Source: Collinsella sp. An2 (lineage in GTDB: Bacteria > Actinomycetota > Coriobacteriia > Coriobacteriales > Coriobacteriaceae). From it: a stretch of 64,000 bases of DNA. Shown one piece after another: positions 44,497-52,825 of the stretch. Each line of letters starts with the position of its first letter. Within the stretch, counting starts at the first letter, position 1. The notes beneath the pieces were generated by a model, which had not been told where the DNA came from, ran no database searches, and was given only the letters and a program-made list of their open reading frames with translations. The position numbers and the translations under genes are program-made. The DNA lies in contig NZ_NFJW01000011.1 in the NCBI RefSeq assembly GCF_002160065.1, positions 24,142 to 88,141 of the forward strand. The letters run 5' to 3'.

Positions 44497-45786
44497 GTGG
44501 GGCGCCGCGACATTCCCATCGATGTGTCTGCGACGTACGACGTCGCAGTGATTGGCGGCGGGGCCTCGGGCCTCGCCGCCGCCTTCTGTGCGGCGCGAGC
44601 GGGTGCCCGGGTCGCCGTGCTCGAGCGCGACGTGTTCTGTGGGCTGCCGATCCTTGCCACCGGCAACGGCCGGTGCAATCTCTCCAATACGAACCTCGAC
44701 CCGGCGCGGTATCGTCATCCCGACGTCGCCCGCGCCGTCATGGGTCCCGACCCCGAGCGCGAGGTCGCAGACCTCACCGATGCCTGGGGCATCGTGACCT
44801 GCAGCATAGACGACCGTCTCTACCCCTTCAGCCGCCGCGCCGAATCGGTGCGCGACGCGCTGCTCGCGGCCTGTGCACGCCAGGGCGTCGAGCTCTGCTG
44901 TGGACTCGACCTCGTCGAGGCTTCATATGAACGCGCGGCCGGAGGAGCCGAAGGACAGGGCGCCTGGAATCTTGTCGTTGAGGGTCCGGAGCGGCCCCTG
45001 CGGGGCAAGCGCGGCGGCGACTTCCATGCCGACCTGCGCGCCCGCCGCCGCGACCTCAAGCAGACGCCACGCGTACGCCACACCGTCGCCGCACGGTCGG
45101 TCATCATCGCTTGCGGCGGATCGTCGTTGGCGATGGCTTCTTGCTTCGGGTTGCCCCATATCGAGGAGCGCCCCGTCCTCTGTCCGGTGGCTTGCTCGAT
45201 CGACGACCGCAGCCGCGCCCTTGCCGCACTCGACGGCTTGCGCGTCGACGCACGCCTCACCCTGCTGCACGACGGCATCGAGACATGGCGCGAGGCAGGC
45301 GAGGTGCTTTTCCGCCCCTACGGTGTCTCGGGCATCGTCGCCTTCGACCTGTCGCGACGGGCGCTTCCCGGCGACGAGGTGGTCCTTGACCCGTTCTACA
45401 CGTTCAGCCCCGAGGAGCTTGACAGCCTGATGTCCCGGCGTGCCAGCGCGCTCGCGCCTTTGACGCCTGGCAACCCTTCCTGGTACGACGGCTTTCTCGC
45501 CCGCCCCCTCGCCGAGCTTCTCACCGAACTCGGCACGACGACGATACGGCTGCGCGTCCAGGGGACCGCCGACGAGCGCGTCGCCCAGGTGCGCGCGGGC
45601 GGCATCCCCTTCGAAGCCGTCGACGTTCCTTCGCTTCGCATAAGCTCCAGCGCCGCGCCTTACCTCTTTGCGTGCGGCGAGGCACTTGACATGGACGCCG
45701 ACTGCGGCGGCTTCAACCTCGCCTGGGCATGGCTTTCTGGCAAACGCGCCGGCGAGTCGGCAGCGCAGGCGGCCACGCGGGGCTAA
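44497..45786 (+). CDS. HI0933/BaiN-family flavoprotein
   Basis: This 429-residue FAD protein starts YDVAVIGGGASGLAAAFCAARAG, a dinucleotide-binding Rossmann motif, followed by the family signature ATGNGRCNLSN near 53-63. Later come IIACGGSSLAMAS near 205 and LFACGEALDMDADCGGFNLAWAW near 390-412. Members include uncharacterised HI0933-type proteins and bile-acid reductase BaiN, so the substrate is open. Start is GTG, 2 bp after the mrp stop, so the two are translationally linked. Confidence 0.88.
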   Translation: MGRRDIPIDVSATYDVAVIGGGASGLAAAFCAARAGARVAVLERDVFCGLPILATGNGRCNLSNTNLDPARYRHPDVARAVMGPDPEREVADLTDAWGIVTCSIDDRLYPFSRRAESVRDALLAACARQGVELCCGLDLVEASYERAAGGAEGQGAWNLVVEGPERPLRGKRGGDFHADLRARRRDLKQTPRVRHTVAARSVIIACGGSSLAMASCFGLPHIEERPVLCPVACSIDDRSRALAALDGLRVDARLTLLHDGIETWREAGEVLFRPYGVSGIVAFDLSRRALPGDEVVLDPFYTFSPEELDSLMSRRASALAPLTPGNPSWYDGFLARPLAELLTELGTTTIRLRVQGTADERVAQVRAGGIPFEAVDVPSLRISSSAAPYLFACGEALDMDADCGGFNLAWAWLSGKRAGESAAQAATRG

Positions 45787-45998
45787 GGCTGGCCCAAAGC
45801 ACCGTCCAGCCCGCTGTAGCCGCCGCTCATACACAAGTGCCCGGCTACGAGAGGGCGGCGCTGTCAAACTGGGTACAACCAGAGGAACACTTGCAGCGTC
45901 TCATCTTCTGGCCTTCGTCAGAAGGACGGGAGACGTATGCCGCTTTGGACAGGGGCCGCCCGGCCCGTCTTCTGCCGCCTCGCCACGAAAGGACCGCC

Positions 45999-47675
45999 GT
46001 GATCGAAGTCACCGACATCCCCGCCACCCTCGCACAAGGTCTAGGTAAGCACAGCTGCCTGGCGGTAGGGCTGCGCGACGTGGTGGGCCTTTTCAAATGT
46101 TTGCCGCACGAAATCGCCTCTATCGAGCTCCATCGCAAATCGATCGATGCACGCAAGAAAGACCACGTCCACTTCGTGCTGAGTATCCGCCTTCAGCTCA
46201 TCGATAGCCTCGACGAGCACGAGATCGTCAAGCGCGCCTCCGCCTCGGAGCAACGGCGCATTCGTATCATCGAGAACGTCAAGCCGAGCTTTCCCGCCCC
46301 GCTCCCCTGCCCCCCGACGCGCCGGCCGGTCGTCGTCGGCGCGGGCTGCGCCGGATTATTCTGCGCGCTCTCCCTTGCCGAGGCGGGTCTTGAACCGCTG
46401 CTCATCGAGCGCGGAGACGACGCGACGCGCCGCACAGAGGCCATAGACCACTTCACCTCCACGGCGGAACTGGACACCGAGAGCAACATTCAGTTTGGCC
46501 TAGGAGGCGCCGGCACGTTCTCGGACGGCAAGCTCACCACCGGAACCAAAAATCCCGCTCACCGGTTGATTCTCGAGACGCTCGTAGAGGCCGGAGCCCC
46601 GCGCGAGATTCTTTGGGACGCCAAGCCCCACGTTGGATCGGACGTGCTTCCGCAGGTGGTCGAGACCATTGCGCAGCGCATCCGAAACCTGGGCGGCGAG
46701 ATTCGCCATCGCACGCGCCTCGTGGACATCGAGCGCAGCGGCGGAACATCCGGGCAGGTGACAGGCATCGTGGTGGAAACTCGCGACCCGCACGCTGGCA
46801 ACCCGGGCGCGGTGCAAACCGAACGCATTGCCTGCGACCGCCTCGTACTTGCCTGCGGACATTCGGCCCGCGATGTATTTGAGCTGCTGCGGCAGCGAGG
46901 AGTCCTCCTGCGCCGCAAGACGTTTGCCATGGGCGTGCGCATCGAGCACCTGCAAGCCGATATCGATCGGGCGCAGTACGGACCTGCCGCCGGCCACAAG
47001 GCGCTCGGCGCTGCCCCCTATAAGCTCGTGGCGCATCTTCCCAACGGCCGAAGCCTGTTCTCGTTCTGCATGTGCCCGGGCGGCCAGGTGGTCGCAGCCG
47101 CGTCCGAGGCGGGTGGCGTGGTCACCAACGGCGCAAGCCTCTATGCGCGTGACGGCGTCAATGCGAACTCGGCGCTGCTGGTCAACATCAATCCCGACGA
47201 CCTCCCTGGCAAAGACGTGCTCGCCGGCGTCGCGCTGCAGCGCTCCTGCGAGCATCGAGCCTTTGAGCTGGGAGGAGGGGCGTATCGTGCGCCCGCCCAG
47301 CTGGTCGGGGACTTTTTGGCGAGGCGCCCCAGCACGGGCTGCGGCTCCATCGAGCCCACCTATCCGCTGGGCGTTACTTGGTGCGAGTTAGACAGCGCGC
47401 TCCCCCCTCATGTTATCGACACCCTGCGCGCCGGCATTCCTGCGCTCGAACGCAGACTGCGCGGGTTCTCGAATCCCGAAGCAGTGCTCACCGGCGTCGA
47501 GACGCGCTCGAGCTCGCCCGTAACCGTGGTGCGCGGCCGCGACTGTCAGGCAGAAGGCACGCCCGGACTCTACCCCTGCGGAGAGGGCGCCGGATATGCC
47601 GGTGGCATCATGAGCGCAGCGACCGACGGCATCCGCTGTGCCGAAGCGGTCGTCGCCAGCCTGCGAGACGCATAA
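45999..47675 (+). CDS. FAD-dependent dehydrogenase (COG2509-like)
   Basis: This 558-residue protein has a non-Rossmann N-terminal domain of about 105 residues (KSIDARKKDHVHFVLSIRLQ) then the FAD motif VVVGAGCAGLFCALSLAEAG near 109. ESNIQFGLGGAGTFSDGKL follows, and the C-terminal YPCGEGAGYAGGIMSAATDG motif contacts FAD. This matches uncharacterised FAD-dependent dehydrogenases. I chose GTG at 45999 because AAAGGA lies 7 bp upstream; the frame is open further up to 45729, but that part overlaps the preceding gene. Confidence 0.85.
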   Translation: MIEVTDIPATLAQGLGKHSCLAVGLRDVVGLFKCLPHEIASIELHRKSIDARKKDHVHFVLSIRLQLIDSLDEHEIVKRASASEQRRIRIIENVKPSFPAPLPCPPTRRPVVVGAGCAGLFCALSLAEAGLEPLLIERGDDATRRTEAIDHFTSTAELDTESNIQFGLGGAGTFSDGKLTTGTKNPAHRLILETLVEAGAPREILWDAKPHVGSDVLPQVVETIAQRIRNLGGEIRHRTRLVDIERSGGTSGQVTGIVVETRDPHAGNPGAVQTERIACDRLVLACGHSARDVFELLRQRGVLLRRKTFAMGVRIEHLQADIDRAQYGPAAGHKALGAAPYKLVAHLPNGRSLFSFCMCPGGQVVAAASEAGGVVTNGASLYARDGVNANSALLVNINPDDLPGKDVLAGVALQRSCEHRAFELGGGAYRAPAQLVGDFLARRPSTGCGSIEPTYPLGVTWCELDSALPPHVIDTLRAGIPALERRLRGFSNPEAVLTGVETRSSSPVTVVRGRDCQAEGTPGLYPCGEGAGYAGGIMSAATDGIRCAEAVVASLRDA

Positions 47676-47690
47676 ACCGCATTGGTTTTT

Positions 47691-47766
47691 TAGTCCAGCA
47701 ACTACAATTGACTAAAAAATGCCTCAAATTTGACCCTATTTTTAGTCAAACGTAGTTGCTGGACTA
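47691..47766. repeat. 76-bp AT-rich palindrome
   Basis: TAGTCCAGCAACTAC at 47691 pairs with GTAGTTGCTGGACTA at 47752-47766, and the inner TTGACTAAAAA pairs with TTTTTAGTCAAA. The loop is about 16 bases. It is far richer in A+T than its surroundings and begins 15 bp beyond the FAD gene. It could act as a terminator but also resembles the end of a small non-autonomous element. Confidence 0.8.
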
Positions 47767-47930
47767 ACTTTGGGGCAGGCCGACGGAAACGTGCAACCGT
47801 TGAACTAACTTTGGCAGGGGCTGGCAGAGGCATGAAACCAGTAAACTTACCTTGGCGGAGCGGACGAGGGGGCATGCGGCTGGCGAACCGACTTTGTCCG
47901 GTCCGGCGAGGGATGGGGACAGGGACATCT
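47763..47930. repeat. four degenerate tandem units with 41-42-bp period
   Basis: The box CTTTGG (or CCTTGG, CTTTGT) recurs at 47768, 47809, 47850 and 47892. It is preceded by variants of ACTAA or ACTTA and followed by G-rich spacers. The first unit overlaps the right end of the 76-bp palindrome. The period is not a multiple of three and no gene is seen from 47676 to 48089. Confidence 0.6.
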
Positions 47931-47978
47931 TGCGTCGTCGGTGCGCGGGGCGAGGCAATCGCTTCACATCGATAGCAA

Positions 47979-48010
47979 ACGGGGCGCCGGATTCTTCTCC
48001 GACGCCCCGT
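47979..48010 (-). terminator. terminator after the 48.1-kb membrane gene
   Basis: ACGGGGCG and CGCCCCGT pair, with CCGGA/TCCG-type pairing inside. It lies 79 bp beyond the stop codon. The T-tract on the minus strand is short (GTTTGC). Confidence 0.6.
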
Positions 48011-48089
48011 CTCGTTTGAAACTGAACTGTATGGACCCTCACACGACGCTCACCCGCCGTCAACGACAGCTAGGACGCCGCAGCGGCCT

Positions 48090-48713
48090 TTACGCCTCGA
48101 CAGGCTTCTTCGTAAGCTCGAGCGCTCCGTATACAAAGCCCCAGGCGGCCACGAAGAACGTAAGCGCCGCGATGGCCAGCTGGCCGTCAAAACCAGCGAC
48201 ACCCAGCAGGCTCAGGAAGCCGAGCACCCACGTCGCGCCGGCAACGGCAAGCACGGCAAGCCACTGGCCCGCGTCGCGCACATACATATCAAGCGCCACC
48301 AGCAGCAGGTAGAGCGCCACGACGATGCCCATAACGCCATAGGTGATCGCGAAGGGCGCGACGCTCGTCGGGAAATTGAGCGCCCACAGGCCCACCAGCA
48401 GCATCACGATGCCCACGATGGGCTCGGTCCAACCCAGCACCCACGGGGACTTCGAGGCAAGGGAGCCGAAGAACACGAGCAGGCCCATGACGATACCGCA
48501 CCACGGGACTGCAGCGAGCAGGCCCTCGGCGCCGCTCGTCGGCGTAATCAGAAACAGGCCGCGCCCGCCCTGCGGAGGCGTCACAAACACATAGAACGCC
48601 ATGAAGAAGCAGAACACCGCCATGGCCACCAGGCTCCATTTGACATCCCACAGCCGCGTGCAGAACGCTTTGACGTCAAACTCCTTGTATTCAAGCTCGT
48701 ATTCGTCAGGCAT
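48090..48713 (-). CDS. six-helix membrane protein of unknown function
   Basis: I do not recognise a named family with certainty. The 207 residues start with an acidic cytoplasmic segment (MPDEYELEYKEFDV), followed by about six hydrophobic helices from residue 27 on, with short loops. The general layout of paired short helices resembles HdeD/DUF308-type proteins. It ends KKPVEA. It lies downstream of bioY on the same strand, 123 bp away, and is followed by a terminator, so it may be read from the bioY promoter, but no functional link is evident. Confidence 0.75.
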   Translation of the reverse strand: MPDEYELEYKEFDVKAFCTRLWDVKWSLVAMAVFCFFMAFYVFVTPPQGGRGLFLITPTSGAEGLLAAVPWCGIVMGLLVFFGSLASKSPWVLGWTEPIVGIVMLLVGLWALNFPTSVAPFAITYGVMGIVVALYLLLVALDMYVRDAGQWLAVLAVAGATWVLGFLSLLGVAGFDGQLAIAALTFFVAAWGFVYGALELTKKPVEA

Positions 48714-48805
48714 TGCAAACCCCTCTGCTATACGGGCGACGCCTGCAGGCGCCGCTCCTTCCCTCCATGGGCGCCATTATATCATCGGCGGCATGCACGC
48801 AGACC

Positions 48806-48849
48806 AGCGCCTGCTCAGGCGGTCGCCAGCGCTTGCTCAGGCGGTCGCC
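48806..48849. repeat. 22-bp tandem duplication across the bioY stop codon
   Basis: The units at 48806-48827 and 48828-48849 differ at one base (AGCGC(C/T)TGCTCAGG...). The second includes the bioY stop, so the duplication placed a second copy of the stop-containing end in the 3' untranslated region. Confidence 0.9.
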
Positions 48850-49385
48850 CCGCGCGACGCCGAAAGCGCATGGCGCACCGCAGTTCCCAGCGCGGCACCG
48901 CAGGCGAGCTTCACCACGTCGGGAACCACAAACGGCACGACGCACAGCGCAAGCGCCGCCGCGACGTCAGAGCCGGACGACACCACGAACCACGCGGTAC
49001 CCAGCCCGTACGAGGCTGCCAGCAGCAGCACGAGGGCGAGCGGCAGGCGAACAGCATGCGGCAAAGCCCGCGCATCGCGCACAAGCGTTGCCAAAATCTC
49101 GCCGACAAGAAAACCGATCAGGTAGCCGCCCGTAGGGCCGCCAAGCACGCCCACGCCAGCCGCAAGCCCGGCAAACACCGGTAGCCCGATAGCGCCCAGC
49201 AGCAGATAGATCCCGACCGCCCATGCGGCAAGATGGCCCGAAAGCACCACGGGCAGCATGGCGAGAACCATGGTCTGCAGCGTAAAGGGAACCGGCCCCA
49301 GCGGAATGCTCACCCAGGCGCTCACCGCAAGCAGCGCCACACACACCGCGACGCGGGCGGTCTCGTGCGAATTCATCGTTGTCAT
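48837..49385 (-). CDS. bioY: biotin transporter BioY
   Basis: This 182-residue S-component of an ECF transporter, which can also work alone in some species, has six helices. The family motifs SIPLGPVPFTLQT near 26-38, GLPVFAGLAAGVGVLGGPTGGYLIGF near 65-92 and VVPDVVKLACGAALG near 153-167 are present. It imports biotin, the cofactor of the AccB protein encoded in the divergent operon. No ECF energising genes are in the window. TTGGCC-18 bp-TACAAT at 49462-49491 (minus strand) is a plausible promoter. Confidence 0.95.
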   Translation of the reverse strand: MTTMNSHETARVAVCVALLAVSAWVSIPLGPVPFTLQTMVLAMLPVVLSGHLAAWAVGIYLLLGAIGLPVFAGLAAGVGVLGGPTGGYLIGFLVGEILATLVRDARALPHAVRLPLALVLLLAASYGLGTAWFVVSSGSDVAAALALCVVPFVVPDVVKLACGAALGTAVRHALSASRGATA

Positions 49386-49461
49386 AACTGCGTCCTTCCC
49401 TGACGCTCACACCGCCTGTGACCTCCAGGCGCTTGTGAAGCGACTATGACGATTCGGCGTA

Positions 49462-49539
49462 ATTGTACCCTCGCGCATTCGCGGCGGCCAACTGTTTGAT
49501 ACCGTATCAACGGTTGACATTAATTGATTTATCGTCAAC
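49462..49539. promoter_or_regulatory. divergent bioY / fab promoter region with two operator-like palindromes
   Basis: Minus strand: -10 TACAAT (49462-49467) and -35 TTGGCC (49486-49491) for bioY. Plus strand: -35 TTGATA (49496-49501), 17 bp, -10 ATTAAT (49519-49524) for fabH. A perfect palindrome TTGATACCGTATCAA (49496-49510) covers the fab -35 and abuts the bioY -35. A second inverted repeat, GTTGAC-N15-GTCAAC (49513-49539), spans the fab -10 and has the spacing of Gram-positive BirA operators (GTTAAC-type half-sites, 15-bp gap). Repression of both directions by biotin status, or by a fatty-acid regulator, is inferred. Confidence 0.6.
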
Positions 49540-49620
49540 AGACCAGGGGAAACCTGGAGGCGAGCAAGGCCGACCGGCAAGCTGCTGCCGGCGGAATCGA
49601 GGGGAGAAGGAGGGGCTTTC

Positions 49621-50580
49621 ATGTCCTTTCGTATCATCGGAACGGGTTCCGCCCTGCCCGAGCGCATCGTCACCAACGACGAGCTCTCGACGTTCCTCGA
49701 CACGAGCGACGAATGGATCCGTACCCGTACGGGCATCCGCGAGCGCCGCGTCATAAGCACCGAATCGCTCGACGACCTCGCCGTCGCCGCGAGCCAACGC
49801 GCCCTCGAGGCAGCCGGAATCGAAGCGTCCGACCTGGACCTCATCGTATGCTCCACCACCACCTCTGATCATATCATGCCCGGCCAGGGCTGTGCGGTCG
49901 CCGCTCAGATCGGCGCCACCTGCCCGGCGTTCGACCTGTCCGCAGCCTGCGCAGGCTTCGTCTTCGCGCTCGACGTGGCTGACGGTTGGTTCGCCCGCGG
50001 ACGCGCCAAGCGCGTGCTCATCATCGCCGCCGAGGAGATGTCGCGTCTCATCGACTGGGAGGACCGCGCCACATGCGTGCTCTTTGGCGACGGCGCGGCG
50101 GCATGCGTGGTCGAGGCGGCCGAAGACGGGCTGCTCGCCATGGACCTTGCCACCTCGCCCGATATGCGCGCCCTCGCCGTCCCCGGCATCGGCGGCAACT
50201 CCCCCTTCAAGGAGGGCGAGCGCCCGGCAAGCGTACTTGCCATGGAGGGCCAGCGCGTGTTCAAGTTCGGCGTCACCACCATCTGCAGCGCCGTGAAGCG
50301 CCTCTGCATGGAAGCCGGCATCGAAGTCGCCGACATCGATCATTTCGTGTTCCATCAAGCTAACGAGCGCATTCTCTCCGCCGCCGTCTCGCGGCTGGGG
50401 CTCGATGACGCCAAGGTGGGCCGCACGCTCGAGACCTGCGGCAACATCTCAAGCGCCTGCATCCCGCTCACGCTGGACAACCTTGCACGGTCGGGCGCGC
50501 TTGCGTCCGGCGACCTCGTCGCCATCGTGGGCTTCGGCGCCGGCCTCGACACCGGCTCGTGCCTCCTGCGCTGGGCATAG
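49621..50580 (+). CDS. fabH: beta-ketoacyl-ACP synthase III
   Basis: This 319-residue enzyme starts fatty acid synthesis by condensing acyl-CoA with malonyl-ACP. The catalytic triad is visible: Cys in DLSAACAGFVF near 110, His in FHQANERI near 245 and Asn in CGNISSACIP near 275. GTGSALPERIVTNDEL and SDEWIRTRTGIRERR near the N-terminus are typical. It is the first gene of an eleven-gene operon. A GGAGAAGGAGG tract lies upstream of the ATG. Confidence 0.96.
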   Translation: MSFRIIGTGSALPERIVTNDELSTFLDTSDEWIRTRTGIRERRVISTESLDDLAVAASQRALEAAGIEASDLDLIVCSTTTSDHIMPGQGCAVAAQIGATCPAFDLSAACAGFVFALDVADGWFARGRAKRVLIIAAEEMSRLIDWEDRATCVLFGDGAAACVVEAAEDGLLAMDLATSPDMRALAVPGIGGNSPFKEGERPASVLAMEGQRVFKFGVTTICSAVKRLCMEAGIEVADIDHFVFHQANERILSAAVSRLGLDDAKVGRTLETCGNISSACIPLTLDNLARSGALASGDLVAIVGFGAGLDTGSCLLRWA

Positions 50581-50695
50581 GAACCGGCGCAGCCCCTCTT
50601 CGCCCCTTCGGGCGGCCCTCGCGGCGGGTCGAGCCGCGCAACCATTGCCCCCATGCGCCAAAGGGCGCCTGGACGATACAAAAAGGAGAACCATC

Positions 50696-50932
50696 ATGGC
50701 AGAATCCACCACCTTCGACCGCGTCTGCGACATCATCCGCGAGAACGGCGGCGCCGGCGACATCGAGCTCACGCTTGACACCAAGCTGGCCGACGCCGGC
50801 CTGGACAGCCTCTCCACCGTTGAGGCCGTCATCGCCTGCGAGGACGAGTTCGGCATCGAGATCGAGACCGAGCAGAACCCCACCACCGTGGGTGAGTTCG
50901 TCGAGCTCGTCGACTCCCTGATGGAGAAATAA
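50696..50932 (+). CDS. acpP: acyl carrier protein
   Basis: This 78-residue acidic protein carries the growing acyl chain on 4'-phosphopantetheine attached to the Ser in ADAGLDSLSTVEAV (near residue 38). The surrounding DSL motif and the acidic helix (IACEDEFGIEIETE) are normal for AcpP. AAAGGAG lies 8 bp before the ATG. The frame is open upstream into fabH, but the RBS and family length fix the start. Confidence 0.95.
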   Translation: MAESTTFDRVCDIIRENGGAGDIELTLDTKLADAGLDSLSTVEAVIACEDEFGIEIETEQNPTTVGEFVELVDSLMEK

Positions 50933-50933
50933 C

Positions 50934-51878
50934 ATGCTGCATACTGCTATCTGTGACATTCTGGGCATTGAAAAGCCCGTGTTTCAGGGTGGCATGGCCT
51001 GGATCGCCGACGCGAGCCTCGCGTCGGCGGTCTCCGAGGCCGGTGGCCTCGGCATCATCGCCGCCATGAACGCCAACGCCGATTGGCTGCGCAACGAGAT
51101 CCACGAGCTGCGCAAGAAGACCGACAAGCCCTTCGGTGTGAACGTGATGCTCATGAGCCCGTTCGCCGACGAGGTCGCCCAGGTGGTCATCGACGAGCAT
51201 GTCCCCGTCGTGGTCACGGGCGCCGGCAACCCCACCAAGTACATGAAGGCCTGGGAGGCTGCGGGTATCAAGGTGATTCCCGTCGTCGCTTCCGTGGGTC
51301 TTGCGCGTCTCGTCGAGCGCGCCGGCGCCACCGCCGTGGTGGCCGAGGGCGGCGAGTCCGGCGGACACGTGGGCGAGGCCTCGACCATGGCGCTCGTCCC
51401 GCAGGTCGTCGACGCGGTGAAGATCCCCGTCATCGCCGCCGGCGGCATCGGCGACGGCCGCGGTGTGGCTGCTGCCCTCATGCTGGGCGCCCAGGGCGTC
51501 CAGGTGGGCACCCGATTCCTGGTGGCCGACGAGTGCACGGTCTCCGAGGAGTACAAGGAGCGCGTGCTCAAGGCCAAGGACATCTCGACCATCGTCACTG
51601 GCCGTCGCACCGGCCATGCCGTCCGCTGCCTCAAGACCCCCTTCACCACCACCTACGCCAAGAAGGAAAACGACGGCGCTCCCATTGAGGAGCTCGAGCA
51701 GATGGGCGCCGGCGCGCTGCGCAAGGCCGCCAAGGATGGCAACTACGACGAGGGCTCGTTCATGTGCGGCCAGATCGCCGGCATGGTGCATGAGCGTCAG
51801 ACCGCCCTCGAGATTGTCGACGATTTGGTCAACGGTGCCGAGAAGCTCCTGAAGGAGGCCCCCGCATGGGTCAAGTAG
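50934..51878 (+). CDS. fabK: enoyl-ACP reductase II
   Basis: This 314-residue FMN-dependent enoyl reductase of the nitronate-monooxygenase-like TIM-barrel family carries PVFQGGMAWIADASLA near 15-30, GFNV-like FGVNVML near 67, the conserved EGGESGGHVG near 138-147 and AAGGIGDGRGVAAALMLGAQGVQVGTRFL near 167-195. It performs the last reduction of each elongation cycle and replaces FabI, which is not seen. It starts one base after the acpP stop and overlaps fabD by 13 bp. Confidence 0.94.
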   Translation: MLHTAICDILGIEKPVFQGGMAWIADASLASAVSEAGGLGIIAAMNANADWLRNEIHELRKKTDKPFGVNVMLMSPFADEVAQVVIDEHVPVVVTGAGNPTKYMKAWEAAGIKVIPVVASVGLARLVERAGATAVVAEGGESGGHVGEASTMALVPQVVDAVKIPVIAAGGIGDGRGVAAALMLGAQGVQVGTRFLVADECTVSEEYKERVLKAKDISTIVTGRRTGHAVRCLKTPFTTTYAKKENDGAPIEELEQMGAGALRKAAKDGNYDEGSFMCGQIAGMVHERQTALEIVDDLVNGAEKLLKEAPAWVK

Positions 51879-52822
51879 CCTTCCTCTTTGCCGGCCAGGG
51901 CGCCCAGCATCCCGGCATGTGCGCCGCGCTCGCTGAGCGCGAGCCTGCGGCCCGCGCCGTCTTCGACGCGGCCGATGCGGCCCGCCCCGGCACGAGCGCC
52001 CAGTGCTTCGAAGGCACCCAGGAGGAGCTCAACGAGACCGCCAACACCCAGCCCTGCGTCTTCGCCGCCGACCTTGCCTGCGCCCGCGCGCTCGAGGCCC
52101 GCGGTGTGACGCCGGCTGCGGTCGCCGGCTTCTCGCTCGGCGAGGTGGCCGCGCTCACCTTCGCCGGCGCCTATACCGACACCGACGGCTTCGCGCTCGT
52201 CTGCCACCGCGCCGAACTCATGTCCGACGCGGCCGCCAAGCATCCCGGCGCCATGCGAGCCATCCTCAAGCTTGACGCGCCGACGGTCGAGAACCTGGCC
52301 GAGCAGGCCGGCGAGGCCTGGCCCGTCAACTACAACAGCCCGCAGCAGACCGTGGTCGCCGGCGCGCCCGAGGCCCTCGAGAAGCTTGACGCGCTCGTCC
52401 GCGGCGCCAAGGGCCGCTCGATGCCCGTGGCCGTCTCCGGCGCGTTCCACAGCCCGTATATGGCCGAGGCCTCTGAGGGCTTGGCCACCTACCTGGCCGA
52501 TCATGCCCCCGCGGCGCCGCGCATCCCCGTGATCGCCAACCGCACGGCAGAAGCCTACCCCGCCGGCGACGCCGCTGAGGATGCCGCCGCACGCGCCGAG
52601 CTGCTCTCCGAACAGGTATCCCACCCCGTCCAGTGGGTGCGCACCCTCCAGGAGCTCGAGCAGCGCGGCATCGACACCTTCGTCGAGGTGGGCCCGGGCA
52701 AGACCCTCACCGGCCTGGTGAAGCGCACTCTCAAGGACGTGACGGCGCTTACCTGCGAGACCCCCGAGCAGCTTGACGCGGTCCTCGCAGAGCTGGGCAT
52801 CGACACGCAGAAGGAGGCCTAG
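51866..52822 (+). CDS. fabD: malonyl-CoA:ACP transacylase
   Basis: This 318-residue enzyme loads malonate onto ACP. It begins VAFLFAGQGAQHPGM, has the catalytic serine in AVAGFSLGEVAALT near 91 and the catalytic histidine in SGAFHSPYM near 195. The nucleophile motif reads GFSLG instead of the common GHSLG. NYNSPQQTVVAG is normal. It overlaps the end of fabK by 13 bp and is followed by fabG after 3 bp. Confidence 0.94.
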   Translation: MGQVAFLFAGQGAQHPGMCAALAEREPAARAVFDAADAARPGTSAQCFEGTQEELNETANTQPCVFAADLACARALEARGVTPAAVAGFSLGEVAALTFAGAYTDTDGFALVCHRAELMSDAAAKHPGAMRAILKLDAPTVENLAEQAGEAWPVNYNSPQQTVVAGAPEALEKLDALVRGAKGRSMPVAVSGAFHSPYMAEASEGLATYLADHAPAAPRIPVIANRTAEAYPAGDAAEDAAARAELLSEQVSHPVQWVRTLQELEQRGIDTFVEVGPGKTLTGLVKRTLKDVTALTCETPEQLDAVLAELGIDTQKEA

Positions 52823-52825
52823 CCC

